64,000 nt of DNA from Parasulfuritortus sp037439465 (GTDB lineage Bacteria; Pseudomonadota; Gammaproteobacteria; Burkholderiales; Thiobacillaceae), in the NCBI GenBank assembly GCA_037439465.1, contig JBBIVX010000010.1, positions 1-64,000 of the forward strand, given 5' to 3'. Position 1 is the first letter of the stretch. Each line of letters opens with the position of its first letter. The notes under the pieces are model-generated. The model saw nothing but the letters and a program-made list of their open reading frames with translations, was not told the DNA's origin and searched no databases. The position numbers and the translations under genes were made by a program. Positions 27,023 through 36,139 of the stretch are shown one piece after another.

Positions 27023-27910
27023 ATGCCCATTTCCCATCTCAGCCCCGCCGACAAGGCCAAGGTCATCGCCGAGGCGCTGCCCTATATCCAACGTTTCTGG
27101 GACAAGACGGTGGTCGTCAAGTATGGCGGCAACGCCATGACCGAACCGGCGCTGAAGCTTGCCTTCGCCCGCGACGTGGTGCTGCTCAAGCTGGTCGGTC
27201 TCAACCCCGTGGTGGTGCATGGTGGTGGCCCGCAGATCGAGTCACTGCTCAAGCGGGTGGGCAAGAAGGGCGAGTTCATCCAGGGTATGCGGGTCACCGA
27301 CGCCGAGACCATGGACGTGGTGGAGATGGTGCTGGGCGGCCAGGTCAACAAGGACATCGTCAACCTGATCAACCAGGCGGGTGGCAAGGCCGTGGGTCTG
27401 ACCGGCAAGGACGGCCGTTTCATCCGCGCCAAGAAATTGCTGATGGCCTCACAGGACAAGCCGGGCGACCTCATCGACATCGGCCAGGTTGGCGAGATCA
27501 CACAGATCGACCCCTCCCTCATCGCCTTTCTCGACTCCGGCGATTTCATCCCGGTCATCGCGCCGATCGGCGTCGGCGAGGCGGGCGAAACCTACAACAT
27601 CAACGCCGACGTGGTGGCCGGCAAGCTGGCCGAGGTGGTCAAGGCCGAGAAGCTGGTGCTGCTCACCAACACCCCCGGCGTGCTCGACAAGCATGGCAAG
27701 TTGCTCACCGGGCTCACCCCCAAGGCCATCGACACCCTGGTCGCCGACGGTACCCTGTCAGGCGGCATGTTGCCAAAGATCGCCGCCGCCCTCGATGCGG
27801 CCAGGAGCGGCGTCAAGGCCGTGCACATCATCGACGGCCGGGTCGAGCATGCCTTGTTGCTGGAAATCATGACCGACCAGGGCGTCGGCACCCTGATCAA
27901 GTCGGGGTAG
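27023..27910 (+). CDS. argB: Acetylglutamate kinase
   Basis: A 295-residue N-acetylglutamate kinase, the second step of arginine synthesis. VVKYGGNAM near residue 33 and VHGGGPQIESLL near 70 are the nucleotide and substrate loops, and NINADVVAGKLAE is near 192. The N-terminal helix (about 1-25) is typical of arginine-sensitive hexameric forms, so feedback inhibition is likely. TAGAAT at about 26985-26990, just after the preceding terminator, may be its -10 box. Its last 14 bases overlap the convergent downstream gene. Confidence 0.95.
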   Translation: MPISHLSPADKAKVIAEALPYIQRFWDKTVVVKYGGNAMTEPALKLAFARDVVLLKLVGLNPVVVHGGGPQIESLLKRVGKKGEFIQGMRVTDAETMDVVEMVLGGQVNKDIVNLINQAGGKAVGLTGKDGRFIRAKKLLMASQDKPGDLIDIGQVGEITQIDPSLIAFLDSGDFIPVIAPIGVGEAGETYNINADVVAGKLAEVVKAEKLVLLTNTPGVLDKHGKLLTGLTPKAIDTLVADGTLSGGMLPKIAAALDAARSGVKAVHIIDGRVEHALLLEIMTDQGVGTLIKSG

Positions 27911-28955
27911 CAAGGCCGGGGGCCAGTTTCGCCTCAATGGCCGGGCCGACATCCGCCCCCAGTTGGCGATGCAGGGCCAGGAACTCGTCCGCCAGCTCCC
28001 GCCATTGGCTCAGCCCCGCGGCGGCGGCGGCACGGAGCGCCGTCGTATCGCCGGTCTCAAGCCAGCTTGTATAGGCCGCGTACAGTTGTGGCGCCAGTTT
28101 GCGCCGCATGCCGGTGAAGTTGGCGAAATAAAAGTGGATGGCCGCCGCCTCGCCGCGAGCCGCCAGCCCCGGCAAGGTGGACAGGCAATCGGCACAAAGA
28201 TCGCGCACGGCCCGCGCCATAATTTCGGCTCGACCACGCATGACGTCCGCCAACAGCCCCTGCCAGGCCGCTTCCCCGAGAGCCTCACCCACCCGTGCTT
28301 CACCCAGTTCGTGCAGGATGACCGCTTCCATCTCGCAGGCGGTCATGGCATCCAGCGCCCGCTCGGGATCGTCGGCGAAGGGGTAGCAGGTCAGCGCCCG
28401 GCGCATCGCCTCATTTTTCCGACTCCAGCTCCATTCCTCGTATTTCTCCCAGAGCCAGCGGCGCAGCGCCTCGGTGCGGACAAACAGGGTGCGGTCCTGA
28501 TACATGCCGGGCGGCGCGTCCAGATCGCGCGCCAGTTCCCGGCCGCAGACGTGCAACGTGTAACCATCCCGCGACTCGCTGCGCAGCAATTCGGCCAGGA
28601 AGAAATGCGGTTTGCAGTGGCGGCCGTAACCGCCGCTGTAGACATAGCCGCGGCGGCTGAGGACGGCATTGATGCGGCGTGAATCGAAGGGATCAACGGC
28701 CTCGCCGCCGAGGGGGATGGGTGCGTAGGGCGCATTCTCCATTCCATCCCAGACCTCGGCGCGGGCGTTCATCCAATCGCCGACCTCGCCCTTCGGCATC
28801 TCCGAAGACAAGGGGATGGCACGCTCCCAGCGGTACAACTCACGCATCTTCAACAAGTAGGTGCAGAGGGTGAGGTCGCCGGCGAACTGCGCATCGGAGA
28901 TATGGCAGTTTTGCCTGACCGCGCCGACAATGGCGTCCAGATTGAATTCCGACAT
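27897..28955 (-). CDS. Sfum_1244-like protein of unknown function
   Basis: A protein of about 352 residues with no known catalytic motif. Its N-terminal region (NCHISDAQFAGDLTLCTYLLKMRELYRWE) resembles what I recall of the Sfum_1244 family, seen mostly in sulfur-cycle bacteria. It has several conserved-looking cysteines and histidines (GRHCKPHFFLAELL, LHELGEA) but no signal peptide, so it is probably cytoplasmic. I chose the ATG giving MSEFNLD over an upstream TTG. It is divergent from the EVE/TauE pair with 62 bases between starts. Family assignment is from memory and moderate. Confidence 0.65.
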   Translation of the reverse strand: MSEFNLDAIVGAVRQNCHISDAQFAGDLTLCTYLLKMRELYRWERAIPLSSEMPKGEVGDWMNARAEVWDGMENAPYAPIPLGGEAVDPFDSRRINAVLSRRGYVYSGGYGRHCKPHFFLAELLRSESRDGYTLHVCGRELARDLDAPPGMYQDRTLFVRTEALRRWLWEKYEEWSWSRKNEAMRRALTCYPFADDPERALDAMTACEMEAVILHELGEARVGEALGEAAWQGLLADVMRGRAEIMARAVRDLCADCLSTLPGLAARGEAAAIHFYFANFTGMRRKLAPQLYAAYTSWLETGDTTALRAAAAAGLSQWRELADEFLALHRQLGADVGPAIEAKLAPGLATPT

Positions 28956-29017
28956 GGCAAACCACAATAGTTGATAATATCTCTCGGATTATAGCCCGCC
29001 CAAACCGGGAGAATGAC

Positions 29018-29467
29018 ATGCGCTACTGGCTGATGAAAACCGAACCCGCAGAGTATGGCATCGACGACCTGGTGCGCGACGGCAGCGTGCCCTGGTTCGG
29101 AGTGCGCAACTATCAGGCGCGCAACTTCATGCGCGATCAGATGCAGGTGGGCGACGGTGTGCTGTTCTACCACTCGACCTGCGCCGCACCGGGTATCGCC
29201 GGGATAGCCGAGGTCGCCACGCTGGCGTATCCGGACGCTTCCCAGTTCGACATCGACGGCAAGTACTACGACGCCAAGGCGACCCCGGACAATCCGCGCT
29301 GGTTCAATGTCGACGTGCGTATCGTGCGCAAGAGCCGCCTCATGTCCCTGGCCGAGATACGCGGCTATCCGGAGCTGGCCGACATGCGCGTGTTGGCCAG
29401 AGGGAACCGATTGTCGATCACCCCGGTTGATCCGGATGAGTGGCGCTTCATTCTCGGCAAGCTATGA
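29018..29467 (+). CDS. EVE-domain protein
   Basis: A 149-residue EVE/PUA-like domain protein. MRYWLMKTEPAEYGIDDL at the start, WFGVRNYQARNFMRD near 28 and the lysine/arginine-rich NPRWFNVDVRIV region are typical of the family, which binds modified bases in RNA or DNA. The physiological ligand in bacteria is unsettled. It is not next to restriction genes. The stop overlaps the start of a TauE/SafE permease gene as ATGA, so the two are coupled. Confidence 0.88.
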   Translation: MRYWLMKTEPAEYGIDDLVRDGSVPWFGVRNYQARNFMRDQMQVGDGVLFYHSTCAAPGIAGIAEVATLAYPDASQFDIDGKYYDAKATPDNPRWFNVDVRIVRKSRLMSLAEIRGYPELADMRVLARGNRLSITPVDPDEWRFILGKL

Positions 29468-30264
29468 CCTTCCTCGCCGCCTATCTCGCCCTCGGCCTGG
29501 TGTCGGGCTTTATAGCCGGCCTGCTCGGCGTCGGCGGCGGTCTGGTGCTGGTGCCGGTGCTGTCCTGGCTCTATGCCGGACAAGGCTTTGCCGATGCCTA
29601 CAACATCCACCTCGCCCTGGGCACCTCGCTGGCGGTGATCGTGCTCACCTCCATCTCCAGCCTGCGCGCCCACCACACCCACGGCGCGGTGCGCTGGCCG
29701 GCGGTGCGGCGCATCGCGCCGGGGATAGTGCTCGGCACCCTGACTGGCGCCATCGTCGCCGCCTGGGCGCCGGACCGGGGCCTCAAGTGGTTTTTCGCCG
29801 GCTTCCTGTTTTATGCCGCCTCGCAGATGCTGTTTGGCTTCAAGCCCAACCCGCATCGCGAACTGCCGGGCTGGTTCGGCATGAGCGCCGTCGGCGCCAT
29901 CATCGGTCTGGTATCGAGTTGGGTGGGCATAGGCGGGGGCACGCTGTCGGTGCCGTTCCTGAATTGGTGCAACGTGCGCTTCCAGGAGGCCATCGGCACC
30001 TCCGCCGCCATCGGCTTCCCGATCGCCGTGGCGGGCGCGACGGGCTATGCGCTGTCCGGCCAGATGGCGACGGCGGCCCTGCCGCCAGGCAGCCTCGGTT
30101 TCATCTATCTGCCGGCCCTGGCCGCCATCGCCCTGATGAGCATGTTGACCGCGCCGTGGGGAGCGAGGCTGACCCATCGCCTGCCGGTGACCCGCCTGAA
30201 AAGGCTGTTTGCCGGCCTGCTCTACCTCTTGGCCCTGCGCATGATCTGGGGACTCATGAGCTAG
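29464..30264 (+). CDS. TauE/SafE-family sulfite or organosulfur exporter
   Basis: A 266-residue inner-membrane permease with about eight hydrophobic helices. It contains the two family repeats GFIAGLLGVGGGLVLVPVL near 15 and SSWVGIGGGTLSVPFL near 157. Members export sulfite, sulfoacetate or related anions. In a sulfur oxidiser, sulfite export is a plausible role, but the substrate is inferred. The start overlaps the EVE gene stop. The 123 bases between its stop and pilU hold nothing I can support beyond GC-rich sequence. Confidence 0.85.
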   Translation: MTFLAAYLALGLVSGFIAGLLGVGGGLVLVPVLSWLYAGQGFADAYNIHLALGTSLAVIVLTSISSLRAHHTHGAVRWPAVRRIAPGIVLGTLTGAIVAAWAPDRGLKWFFAGFLFYAASQMLFGFKPNPHRELPGWFGMSAVGAIIGLVSSWVGIGGGTLSVPFLNWCNVRFQEAIGTSAAIGFPIAVAGATGYALSGQMATAALPPGSLGFIYLPALAAIALMSMLTAPWGARLTHRLPVTRLKRLFAGLLYLLALRMIWGLMS

Positions 30265-30387
30265 TGCCGAGATTCGCGGCTAGCGCCGCTTCTAAAATGG
30301 GCCGCCCACCTCCCGAGCGGCGGCGGCCGCGACAGCCGCCTCGCCCTGACGCGCTTTCACCGTGCGGCGCAGCGCCGGCGCCACGGC

Positions 30388-31515
30388 TCAGATCACGCCC
30401 AATTGCTCGGTGGCGCGGATGGACAGATCGTCATGCTCCTGCCCATTGAGTTTGATCTTGAGGCGCAGGTCATTGAAGGAATCGGCGTGGCGCAACGCGT
30501 CTTCGACGCTGATGACGCCAGTGGCATAAAGGTCGAACAGCGACTGGTCGAAGGTCTGCATGCCGAGATCACGCGAGCGGGACATGATGTCCTTGATCTC
30601 GTCCAGGCGGTTTTTCAGGATCAGGTCCGACACCAGCGGTGAACCCAGCATCACCTCCACGGCTGGGATACGGCCGTCGCCGTCGAGGCGCGGGATCAGG
30701 CGCTGGGAAACGATGGCGCGCAGGTTCATGGACAGTTCCAGCAACAACTGCTCGCGCCGCTCCAGCGGGAAGAAGCTGAGTATGCGCTCCAGCGCCTGGT
30801 TGGCGTTATTGGCATGCAGAGTGGACAGGCAGAGGTGGCCGGTCTCGGCGTAGGACAGGGCAAACTCCATGATCGAGCGCTCGCGGATCTCGCCGATCAG
30901 GATCACATCCGGCGCCTGGCGCAGGGAGTTTTTCAGGGCGGTGTGCCAGTCCTCGGTGTCGGAACCGACCTCGCGCTGGGTGATGAGACTCTTTCCGTGC
31001 TGGTGGACGAATTCGATGGGGTCCTCGACGGTGAGGATATGCTCTTCCCGCACCTGGTTGCGATGGCCGATCATGGCCGCCAGGGTGGTGGATTTGCCGC
31101 TGCCGGTGGCGCCCACCAACAGTACCAGGCCGCGCGGCATGAGGGCGATGTCGCGCAGTATGGGGGGCAAGTGCAGCCCGTCGATCGCGGGTATCTCTGT
31201 ATTGATGGTGCGAAACACGATGCCGACCCGACCCTGCTGCATGAAGGCACTGACGCGGAAGCGGCCGATGTCGGGGTCGTAGATGGCGAAGTTCGCCTCC
31301 TTGGTATTGACGAAGCCGTTCCATTGCTTATCGGTCATCACCGACTTGGCCAGGCCTTGAGTATCGGCCGGGCTGAGGTGCGGACTGGCGAGGGGGACGA
31401 TACGGCCGTCCACCTTCATGGCCGGAGGGAAACCGGCGGTCAGAAACAGGTCGGAGGCCTTGCGGACCAACATCTGCCGCAGCCAGCCGAGAACGGGGTT
31501 GCCGGAGGCGCTCAT
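30388..31515 (-). CDS. pilU: Type IV pilus retraction ATPase PilU
   Basis: A 375-residue secretion-type hexameric ATPase that assists pilus retraction. Walker A is GATGSGKST near residue 137, the Asp box includes EDPIEFVHQHG, and Walker B lies in APDVILIGEIRE. Its longer C-terminal tail and position directly after pilT distinguish it from PilT. The start overlaps the pilT stop by four bases, so both come from one mRNA. Confidence 0.95.
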   Translation of the reverse strand: MSASGNPVLGWLRQMLVRKASDLFLTAGFPPAMKVDGRIVPLASPHLSPADTQGLAKSVMTDKQWNGFVNTKEANFAIYDPDIGRFRVSAFMQQGRVGIVFRTINTEIPAIDGLHLPPILRDIALMPRGLVLLVGATGSGKSTTLAAMIGHRNQVREEHILTVEDPIEFVHQHGKSLITQREVGSDTEDWHTALKNSLRQAPDVILIGEIRERSIMEFALSYAETGHLCLSTLHANNANQALERILSFFPLERREQLLLELSMNLRAIVSQRLIPRLDGDGRIPAVEVMLGSPLVSDLILKNRLDEIKDIMSRSRDLGMQTFDQSLFDLYATGVISVEDALRHADSFNDLRLKIKLNGQEHDDLSIRATEQLGVI

Positions 31516-32552
31516 CGGAACAGGTCCTTGTTGACGGCGACGGTACGGGCGTCGAGCTGGGATATTACGCTGCGCCGCACCAGTTCCTGGAGGGATTGAT
31601 CAAGGGTCTGCATGCCGACCCCCTGGCCGGTCTGGATGGCCGAATACATCTGCGCCACCTTGCCCTCGCGGATGAGGTTGCGGATGGCGGGCGTGCCGAT
31701 CATGATCTCGTGCGCCGCCACCCGGCCACTGCCATCCTTGCGTTTCAACAGCGCCTGGGAAATGACGGCGCGTAACGATTCGGACAGCATGGAGCGGACC
31801 ATGTCCTTCTCGGCGGCGGGGAAGACGTCGATGATCCGGTCGATGGTCTTGGCGGCGGAACTGGTGTGCAGGGTGGCGAACACCAGGTGGCCGGTCTCGG
31901 CGGCGGTGAGCGCCAGGCGGATGGTTTCCAGGTCGCGCATTTCACCCACCAGAATGACGTCCGGGTCCTCGCGCAGTGCCGAGCGCAAGGCGTTGTCGAA
32001 GGTCTGCGTATGGGGACCGACCTCGCGCTGGTTGATCAAACACTTCTTGCTGGTATGGACGAATTCGATGGGATCCTCGATGGTGAGGATATGGCCATGC
32101 AGGTTGTCGTTGACGTAATCGACCATGGCCGCCAGGGTGGTGGACTTGCCCGAGCCGGTCGGCCCGGTCACCAGGACGATGCCGCGCGGCTGGTCGGAGA
32201 TGTCCTTGAAACTGCGCGGCGCCTCCAGCTCCTCCAGGGTGAGCACCTTGTTCGGCACCGTTCGAAAGGCCGCGGAAGCGCCCCGCTCCTGGTTATAGGC
32301 ATTGACCCGAAAACGGGCGACGCCAGGCAGCGAGAAGGAGAAGTCGGTCTCCAGGAACTCCTCATAGGCCTTGCGCTGGGCATCGCTCATGACGTCGTAG
32401 ATCATGGCCCGGACCTCGGTGTTGTCCATGGCCGGGACATTGATGCGGCGGATGTCGCCGTTGACGCGGATCATGGGCGGCAAACCCGCGGAAATGTGTA
32501 GGTCCGAGGCCTTGTTCTTGGCGGCGAAGGTCAGTAGGTCGGAGATTTCCAT
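31512..32552 (-). CDS. pilT: Type IV pilus retraction ATPase PilT
   Basis: A 346-residue motor ATPase that powers pilus retraction and twitching. Walker A is GPTGSGKST near residue 131, with EDPIEFVHTSKKC and DPDVILVGEMRD downstream. The C-terminal AIRNLIREGKVAQMYS matches the AIRNLIRE motif needed for retraction in studied PilT proteins. It is divergent from yggS with 51 bases between starts, the common arrangement in beta- and gammaproteobacteria. Confidence 0.96.
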   Translation of the reverse strand: MEISDLLTFAAKNKASDLHISAGLPPMIRVNGDIRRINVPAMDNTEVRAMIYDVMSDAQRKAYEEFLETDFSFSLPGVARFRVNAYNQERGASAAFRTVPNKVLTLEELEAPRSFKDISDQPRGIVLVTGPTGSGKSTTLAAMVDYVNDNLHGHILTIEDPIEFVHTSKKCLINQREVGPHTQTFDNALRSALREDPDVILVGEMRDLETIRLALTAAETGHLVFATLHTSSAAKTIDRIIDVFPAAEKDMVRSMLSESLRAVISQALLKRKDGSGRVAAHEIMIGTPAIRNLIREGKVAQMYSAIQTGQGVGMQTLDQSLQELVRRSVISQLDARTVAVNKDLFR

Positions 32553-32603
32553 TTATAATTCGCGTGGTTAAAAAGCGCGTGCGACTGAGGGGCTGAATCC
32601 ATT

Positions 32604-33284
32604 ATGGGTGCAATCGCGGCGGGGTTGCAAGTTTGCCGGAAACGCATCGCAGCGGCCTGCCGGCAAGCCGGTCGGCCGGCCGAGGCGGTGACCCTGTTGG
32701 CGGTGAGCAAGACCTTTCCCGCCACCGCCGTGCGCGAGGCCTATGCCGCCGGTCAATGGCGTTTCGGCGAGAGCTACCTGAAAGAGGCCCTGGCCAAGCA
32801 GGACGCCCTTGCCGACCTGCCGCTGGAATGGCATTTCATCGGCCCCATCCAGAGCAACAAGACTCGCCCTATCGCCGCGCGTTTCGCCTGGGTGCACGGC
32901 GTCGACCGGCTGCCGGTCGCCGAGCGGCTGAGCGCGGCCCGAGCGGATACGCTGCCGCCGCTCAACCTCTGCATCCAGGTCAACGTCAGCGGCGAGGCCA
33001 GCAAGCATGGCGTCGCGCCGGCAGACGCCCTGGCGCTGGCGCACGCCGTGGCGGGCCTGCCCAGGCTCAAACTGCGTGGCTTCATGACCGTGCCGCGGCA
33101 GACCCCGGACCCGGCTGCGCAACGCGCTCAGTTCGCCCAGCTGCGCTCCCTGTTCGAGTCGGCCGCCGCGCCGCTGAAGCTCGACACCCTGTCGATGGGC
33201 ATGTCGGGCGACCTCGAAGCCGCGATAATGGAAGGCGCCACCCTGGTGCGCCCCGGCAGCGCGATTTTTGGTAAGAGGGAATAG
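32604..33284 (+). CDS. PLP homeostasis protein, YggS/PLPBP family
   Basis: A 226-residue fold III pyridoxal-phosphate-binding protein that buffers free PLP. The PLP lysine is in TLLAVSKTFPATAV near residue 35. The phosphate-binding end of the barrel carries LSMGMSGDLEAAI, usual for the family. A perfect TATAAT on the plus strand (32554-32559) about 45 bases upstream is a possible -10 box, though no good -35 accompanies it. proC follows after two bases, a conserved pairing. Confidence 0.93.
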   Translation: MGAIAAGLQVCRKRIAAACRQAGRPAEAVTLLAVSKTFPATAVREAYAAGQWRFGESYLKEALAKQDALADLPLEWHFIGPIQSNKTRPIAARFAWVHGVDRLPVAERLSAARADTLPPLNLCIQVNVSGEASKHGVAPADALALAHAVAGLPRLKLRGFMTVPRQTPDPAAQRAQFAQLRSLFESAAAPLKLDTLSMGMSGDLEAAIMEGATLVRPGSAIFGKRE

Positions 33285-33286
33285 CT

Positions 33287-34096
33287 ATGAAGGTTGGATT
33301 CATCGGCGGCGGCAACATGGCCGAAGCCCTGATCGGCGGCATGCTCAAGCAGGGTTTCGCAGCCACAGACATTTCCGTCACCGAGCCTGACCCGCAACGC
33401 CGCGCGTTGCTGGTCGAGCGCTACGCCGTACAGACCGAGGCGACCGCCGCCCTGACAATGGCGGTCGATGTACTGGTGCTGGCGGTCAAGCCGCAGATAC
33501 TACGCGCCGCCCTCTACGCCCTGCCCAGACCGGCGGCGACGACCTGCGTACTGTCGATCGCCGCCGGCGTGCGCGTCGGCGACATCGCCCGCTGGCTGGG
33601 TGACCACGCCGCCGTGGTGCGCGCCATGCCCAACACCCCCGCCCTGGTCGGCGAAGGCATTGCCGGACTGTTCGCCCTAGCCGGTGTGACCACCCGCCAG
33701 CGGCAGGAGGCGGAGGCCGTGCTCAAGGCGGTCGGGCAGGTGGTCTGGGTGGACAACGAGCAGCAGATCGACGCGGTCACCGCCATCTCCGGCAGCGGCC
33801 CGGCCTATGTCTTTTATTTCATCGAGGCCATGGAGACCGCCGCCCGCGACCTCGGTTTGGCGCCGGCGACCGCCCGCGCCTTGAGCCTGCAGACCGTCTA
33901 TGGCGCCGCCGCCCTGGCCCGCCAGGATGGCGGCGAGCCAGCCGTGCTGCGGGCACGGGTGACCTCGAAGGGGGGGACCACCGAACGCGGCGTCGCCGTC
34001 CTCGAACAGGCCCAGGTCGCCGCCGCCGTCGTGCAGGCCGCACGCGCCGCCGCCGGCCGCGCGCGCGAACTGGGCGATCTGTTGGGGGCCGAATGA
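33287..34096 (+). CDS. proC: Pyrroline-5-carboxylate reductase
   Basis: A 269-residue enzyme for the last step of proline synthesis. The NAD(P) fold is FIGGGNMAEALIGG at residues 4-17. VRAMPNTPALVGEG near 110 and the helical C-terminal dimer domain (SGSGPAYVFYFIEAM, VTSKGGTTERGVAVL) match ProC. It sits between yggS and yggT and overlaps yggT by four bases. Confidence 0.96.
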   Translation: MKVGFIGGGNMAEALIGGMLKQGFAATDISVTEPDPQRRALLVERYAVQTEATAALTMAVDVLVLAVKPQILRAALYALPRPAATTCVLSIAAGVRVGDIARWLGDHAAVVRAMPNTPALVGEGIAGLFALAGVTTRQRQEAEAVLKAVGQVVWVDNEQQIDAVTAISGSGPAYVFYFIEAMETAARDLGLAPATARALSLQTVYGAAALARQDGGEPAVLRARVTSKGGTTERGVAVLEQAQVAAAVVQAARAAAGRARELGDLLGAE

Positions 34097-34674
34097 TGCT
34101 GCAGGATGCCTTGCAATTCCTGCTGCGTGTCTTCTTCGGTCTGGCCGCCACGGCATTCTGGCTGCGCTTTTACATGCAATGGGCGCGAGTGCCGTTCAGC
34201 AACCCCTTCGCCCAGTTCATCGTGCGCGTGACCGATTTCGCCGTCAAACCGCTGCGCCGGGCGATCCCTGGCTGGTTCGGTCTCGATTGGGCGAGCCTGC
34301 TGCTCTTTTTTCTGGCCGAGTGGCTGTGGGTGTTGGCCAGCCACTGGTTGGTGGGTTACCCCTTCATGGCCGCGACCACCCAGGTCTGGCCTGGATTCCT
34401 GCTGTTCACTCTGGCGGCCTGCCTCAAACTGGCCATTTATATCCTAATGGGACTGGTGCTGATTCAGGTCATACTGAGCTGGGTAAACCCTTTCTCGCCC
34501 ATCGCCCCGATCTTCTACGCCATGGCGCGGCCGGTGCTGGCCCCCTTGCAGCGTTTCATCCCGCCATTCAGCGGCATCGACCTGAGTCCGCTGGCGGCCT
34601 TGATCCTGCTGCAACTCGTGCTGATCGCCCCGGTTGCTGGCCTGGAACGGCTGGCCCACGGCCTCATCTGGTGA
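34093..34674 (+). CDS. YggT-family membrane protein
   Basis: A 193-residue protein with two YggT repeats, each with a pair of membrane helices. The repeats are visible as RVPFSNPFAQFIVRVTDFAVKPLRR in the first half and SWVNPFSPIAPIFYAMARPVLAPLQR in the second. The function is unknown. The family follows proC in many proteobacteria and has been linked to osmotic or division phenotypes in some species. The 124 bases after it hold no feature I can support. Confidence 0.88.
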   Translation: MMLQDALQFLLRVFFGLAATAFWLRFYMQWARVPFSNPFAQFIVRVTDFAVKPLRRAIPGWFGLDWASLLLFFLAEWLWVLASHWLVGYPFMAATTQVWPGFLLFTLAACLKLAIYILMGLVLIQVILSWVNPFSPIAPIFYAMARPVLAPLQRFIPPFSGIDLSPLAALILLQLVLIAPVAGLERLAHGLIW

Positions 34675-34798
34675 CGCCAGCCTGGCTGAAGGGCGGCCAG
34701 CGCGGCGACAAATCACGCCGCAAAACGATCCGGAAAGCGCTCGACATCACAGAGCACACCGCCGTCCCGGCTTGTCATTGGCAGCGGCGCGGACCACA

Positions 34799-35263
34799 AT
34801 GATGGCCACCATGCGCCATCGCCCTATCCAACTCGGCAAGACCTGCCCACTCTGTGGCAGCACGGCTTACGCCGAGGCTAAATTGCCGACCCCCGCAAGC
34901 ACGCCGGCGGTGAAATTCGATCTCGATCACCCCGCCACGTTGGTGGAAGGACAAAGCCTGAGTCTGCTGCTCGCCCTGGTCGAGCTGTTGCCCTACAAGC
35001 TCTTCTACTGCGCGCGCTGCGGCGCCGAGTTCAAGCTGGAGAGCCCGGTCAGTCGCGGCCTGGTGCGCGCCATGCTCGATTCCATGTCCCCGGTGTTACC
35101 GGCAGTCAGGCCCGCGGCCACCGCCCCGACGCGACCGCAGCCTGCACCTTCCGCCGTCCAGGCCACCCCCGCCCAGGCCGCGGCGGCGGGCGATGAATGG
35201 GAAGTCGAGAGCCTCGACACCCTGTTCGATTACGGCACCGGCGCCGCGCCGTCCGCACCGTGA
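34799..35263 (+). CDS. Small putative zinc-ribbon protein
   Basis: A 154-residue protein I do not recognise. It has CPLC near residue 16 and CARC near residue 72, the spacing and composition of a zinc ribbon. Between them is a hydrophobic stretch (SLSLLLALVELLPYKLFY) that could be a membrane helix or core strand. The C-terminal half is low-complexity Ala/Pro. Start alternatives are ATGs at 34799, 34802 and 34811. It precedes uppP, but any functional link is unknown. Confidence 0.6.
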   Translation: MMATMRHRPIQLGKTCPLCGSTAYAEAKLPTPASTPAVKFDLDHPATLVEGQSLSLLLALVELLPYKLFYCARCGAEFKLESPVSRGLVRAMLDSMSPVLPAVRPAATAPTRPQPAPSAVQATPAQAAAAGDEWEVESLDTLFDYGTGAAPSAP

Positions 35264-35278
35264 GCCCTCGGCCTCGGC

Positions 35279-35300
35279 TATAATCCGCCCCTCATTGGGG
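35279..35300 (+). promoter_or_regulatory. Possible uppP -10 box and leader hairpin
   Basis: A perfect TATAAT (35279-35284) lies 24 bases before the TTG start of uppP. It is followed by a small hairpin, CCCC (35288-35291) with GGGG (35297-35300), that would include the GGGGAG ribosome site. No convincing -35 box is present, so the call is weak. Confidence 0.35.
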
Positions 35301-35308
35301 AGCGCACC

Positions 35309-36130
35309 TTGGATAGTCTGCTGTTGCTGAAGGCCCTCGTACTGGGTGTCGTCGAGGGGCTGACGGAGTTTTTGCCGATCTCGTCCACCGGCCATCTCAT
35401 CATCGCCGGGCAGTTGCTGGGCTTCCATGACGACAAGGCCAAGGTCTTCGACATCGCCATCCAGTTGGCCGCCATTCTCGCCGTGCTCTGGCTCTATCGC
35501 GCCCGCCTGGGGCGGGTCGTGGCGGGCTTGGCCGGCGACCCCGCCGCCCGCCGCTTCGCCCTCAACCTGATCATCGGCTTCACGCCGGCGGCGGTCCTCG
35601 GCCTCATGTTCGCCAGCCAGATCAAGGCCTACCTGTTCAACCCGCTGGTGGTGGCCACCGCCTTTATCGTCGGCGGCCTGCTCATACTCTGGGCGGAACG
35701 GCGCCAGCATGTGGTCAGGATCGAGAGCGTCGACGCCATGCGCGCCGGCGATGCTCTCAAGGTCGGCTTTGCCCAGGCGCTGGCGATGATCCCCGGCACC
35801 TCGCGCTCCGGCGCCACCATCATCGGCGGTCTGTTTTTCGGGCTATCGCGCAAGGCGGCGACCGAGTTCTCCTTTTTCCTGGCCATTCCCACCATGTTCG
35901 CGGCGACGCTGTATGACGTCTACAAACACCGTCAGTTGTTCAGCGCCGCCGACCTGCCCCTGTTCGCAGTCGGCGCCGCCGCCTCATTCGTCAGTGCCTT
36001 GTTATGCGTGCGCTGGCTGTTGCGTTATGTCTCCAGCCACGACTTCACCCCCTTCGCCTGGTACCGCATCGCCTTCGGCCTCGTGGTATTGGTCACCGGC
36101 CTTGGCGGCTACATCGACTGGTCGGCCTGA
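35309..36130 (+). CDS. uppP: Undecaprenyl-diphosphatase UppP (BacA)
   Basis: A 273-residue integral membrane phosphatase that recycles undecaprenyl pyrophosphate for cell-wall synthesis; overproduction gives bacitracin resistance. Active-site motifs are EGLTEFLPISSTGHL at 13-27 and PGTSRSGATI near 168. The start is a TTG after GGGGAG; the N-terminal sequence MDSLLLLKALVLG matches family starts. It ends nine bases before the convergent chpA stop. Confidence 0.95.
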   Translation: MDSLLLLKALVLGVVEGLTEFLPISSTGHLIIAGQLLGFHDDKAKVFDIAIQLAAILAVLWLYRARLGRVVAGLAGDPAARRFALNLIIGFTPAAVLGLMFASQIKAYLFNPLVVATAFIVGGLLILWAERRQHVVRIESVDAMRAGDALKVGFAQALAMIPGTSRSGATIIGGLFFGLSRKAATEFSFFLAIPTMFAATLYDVYKHRQLFSAADLPLFAVGAAASFVSALLCVRWLLRYVSSHDFTPFAWYRIAFGLVVLVTGLGGYIDWSA

Positions 36131-36139
36131 ATCGTCGCC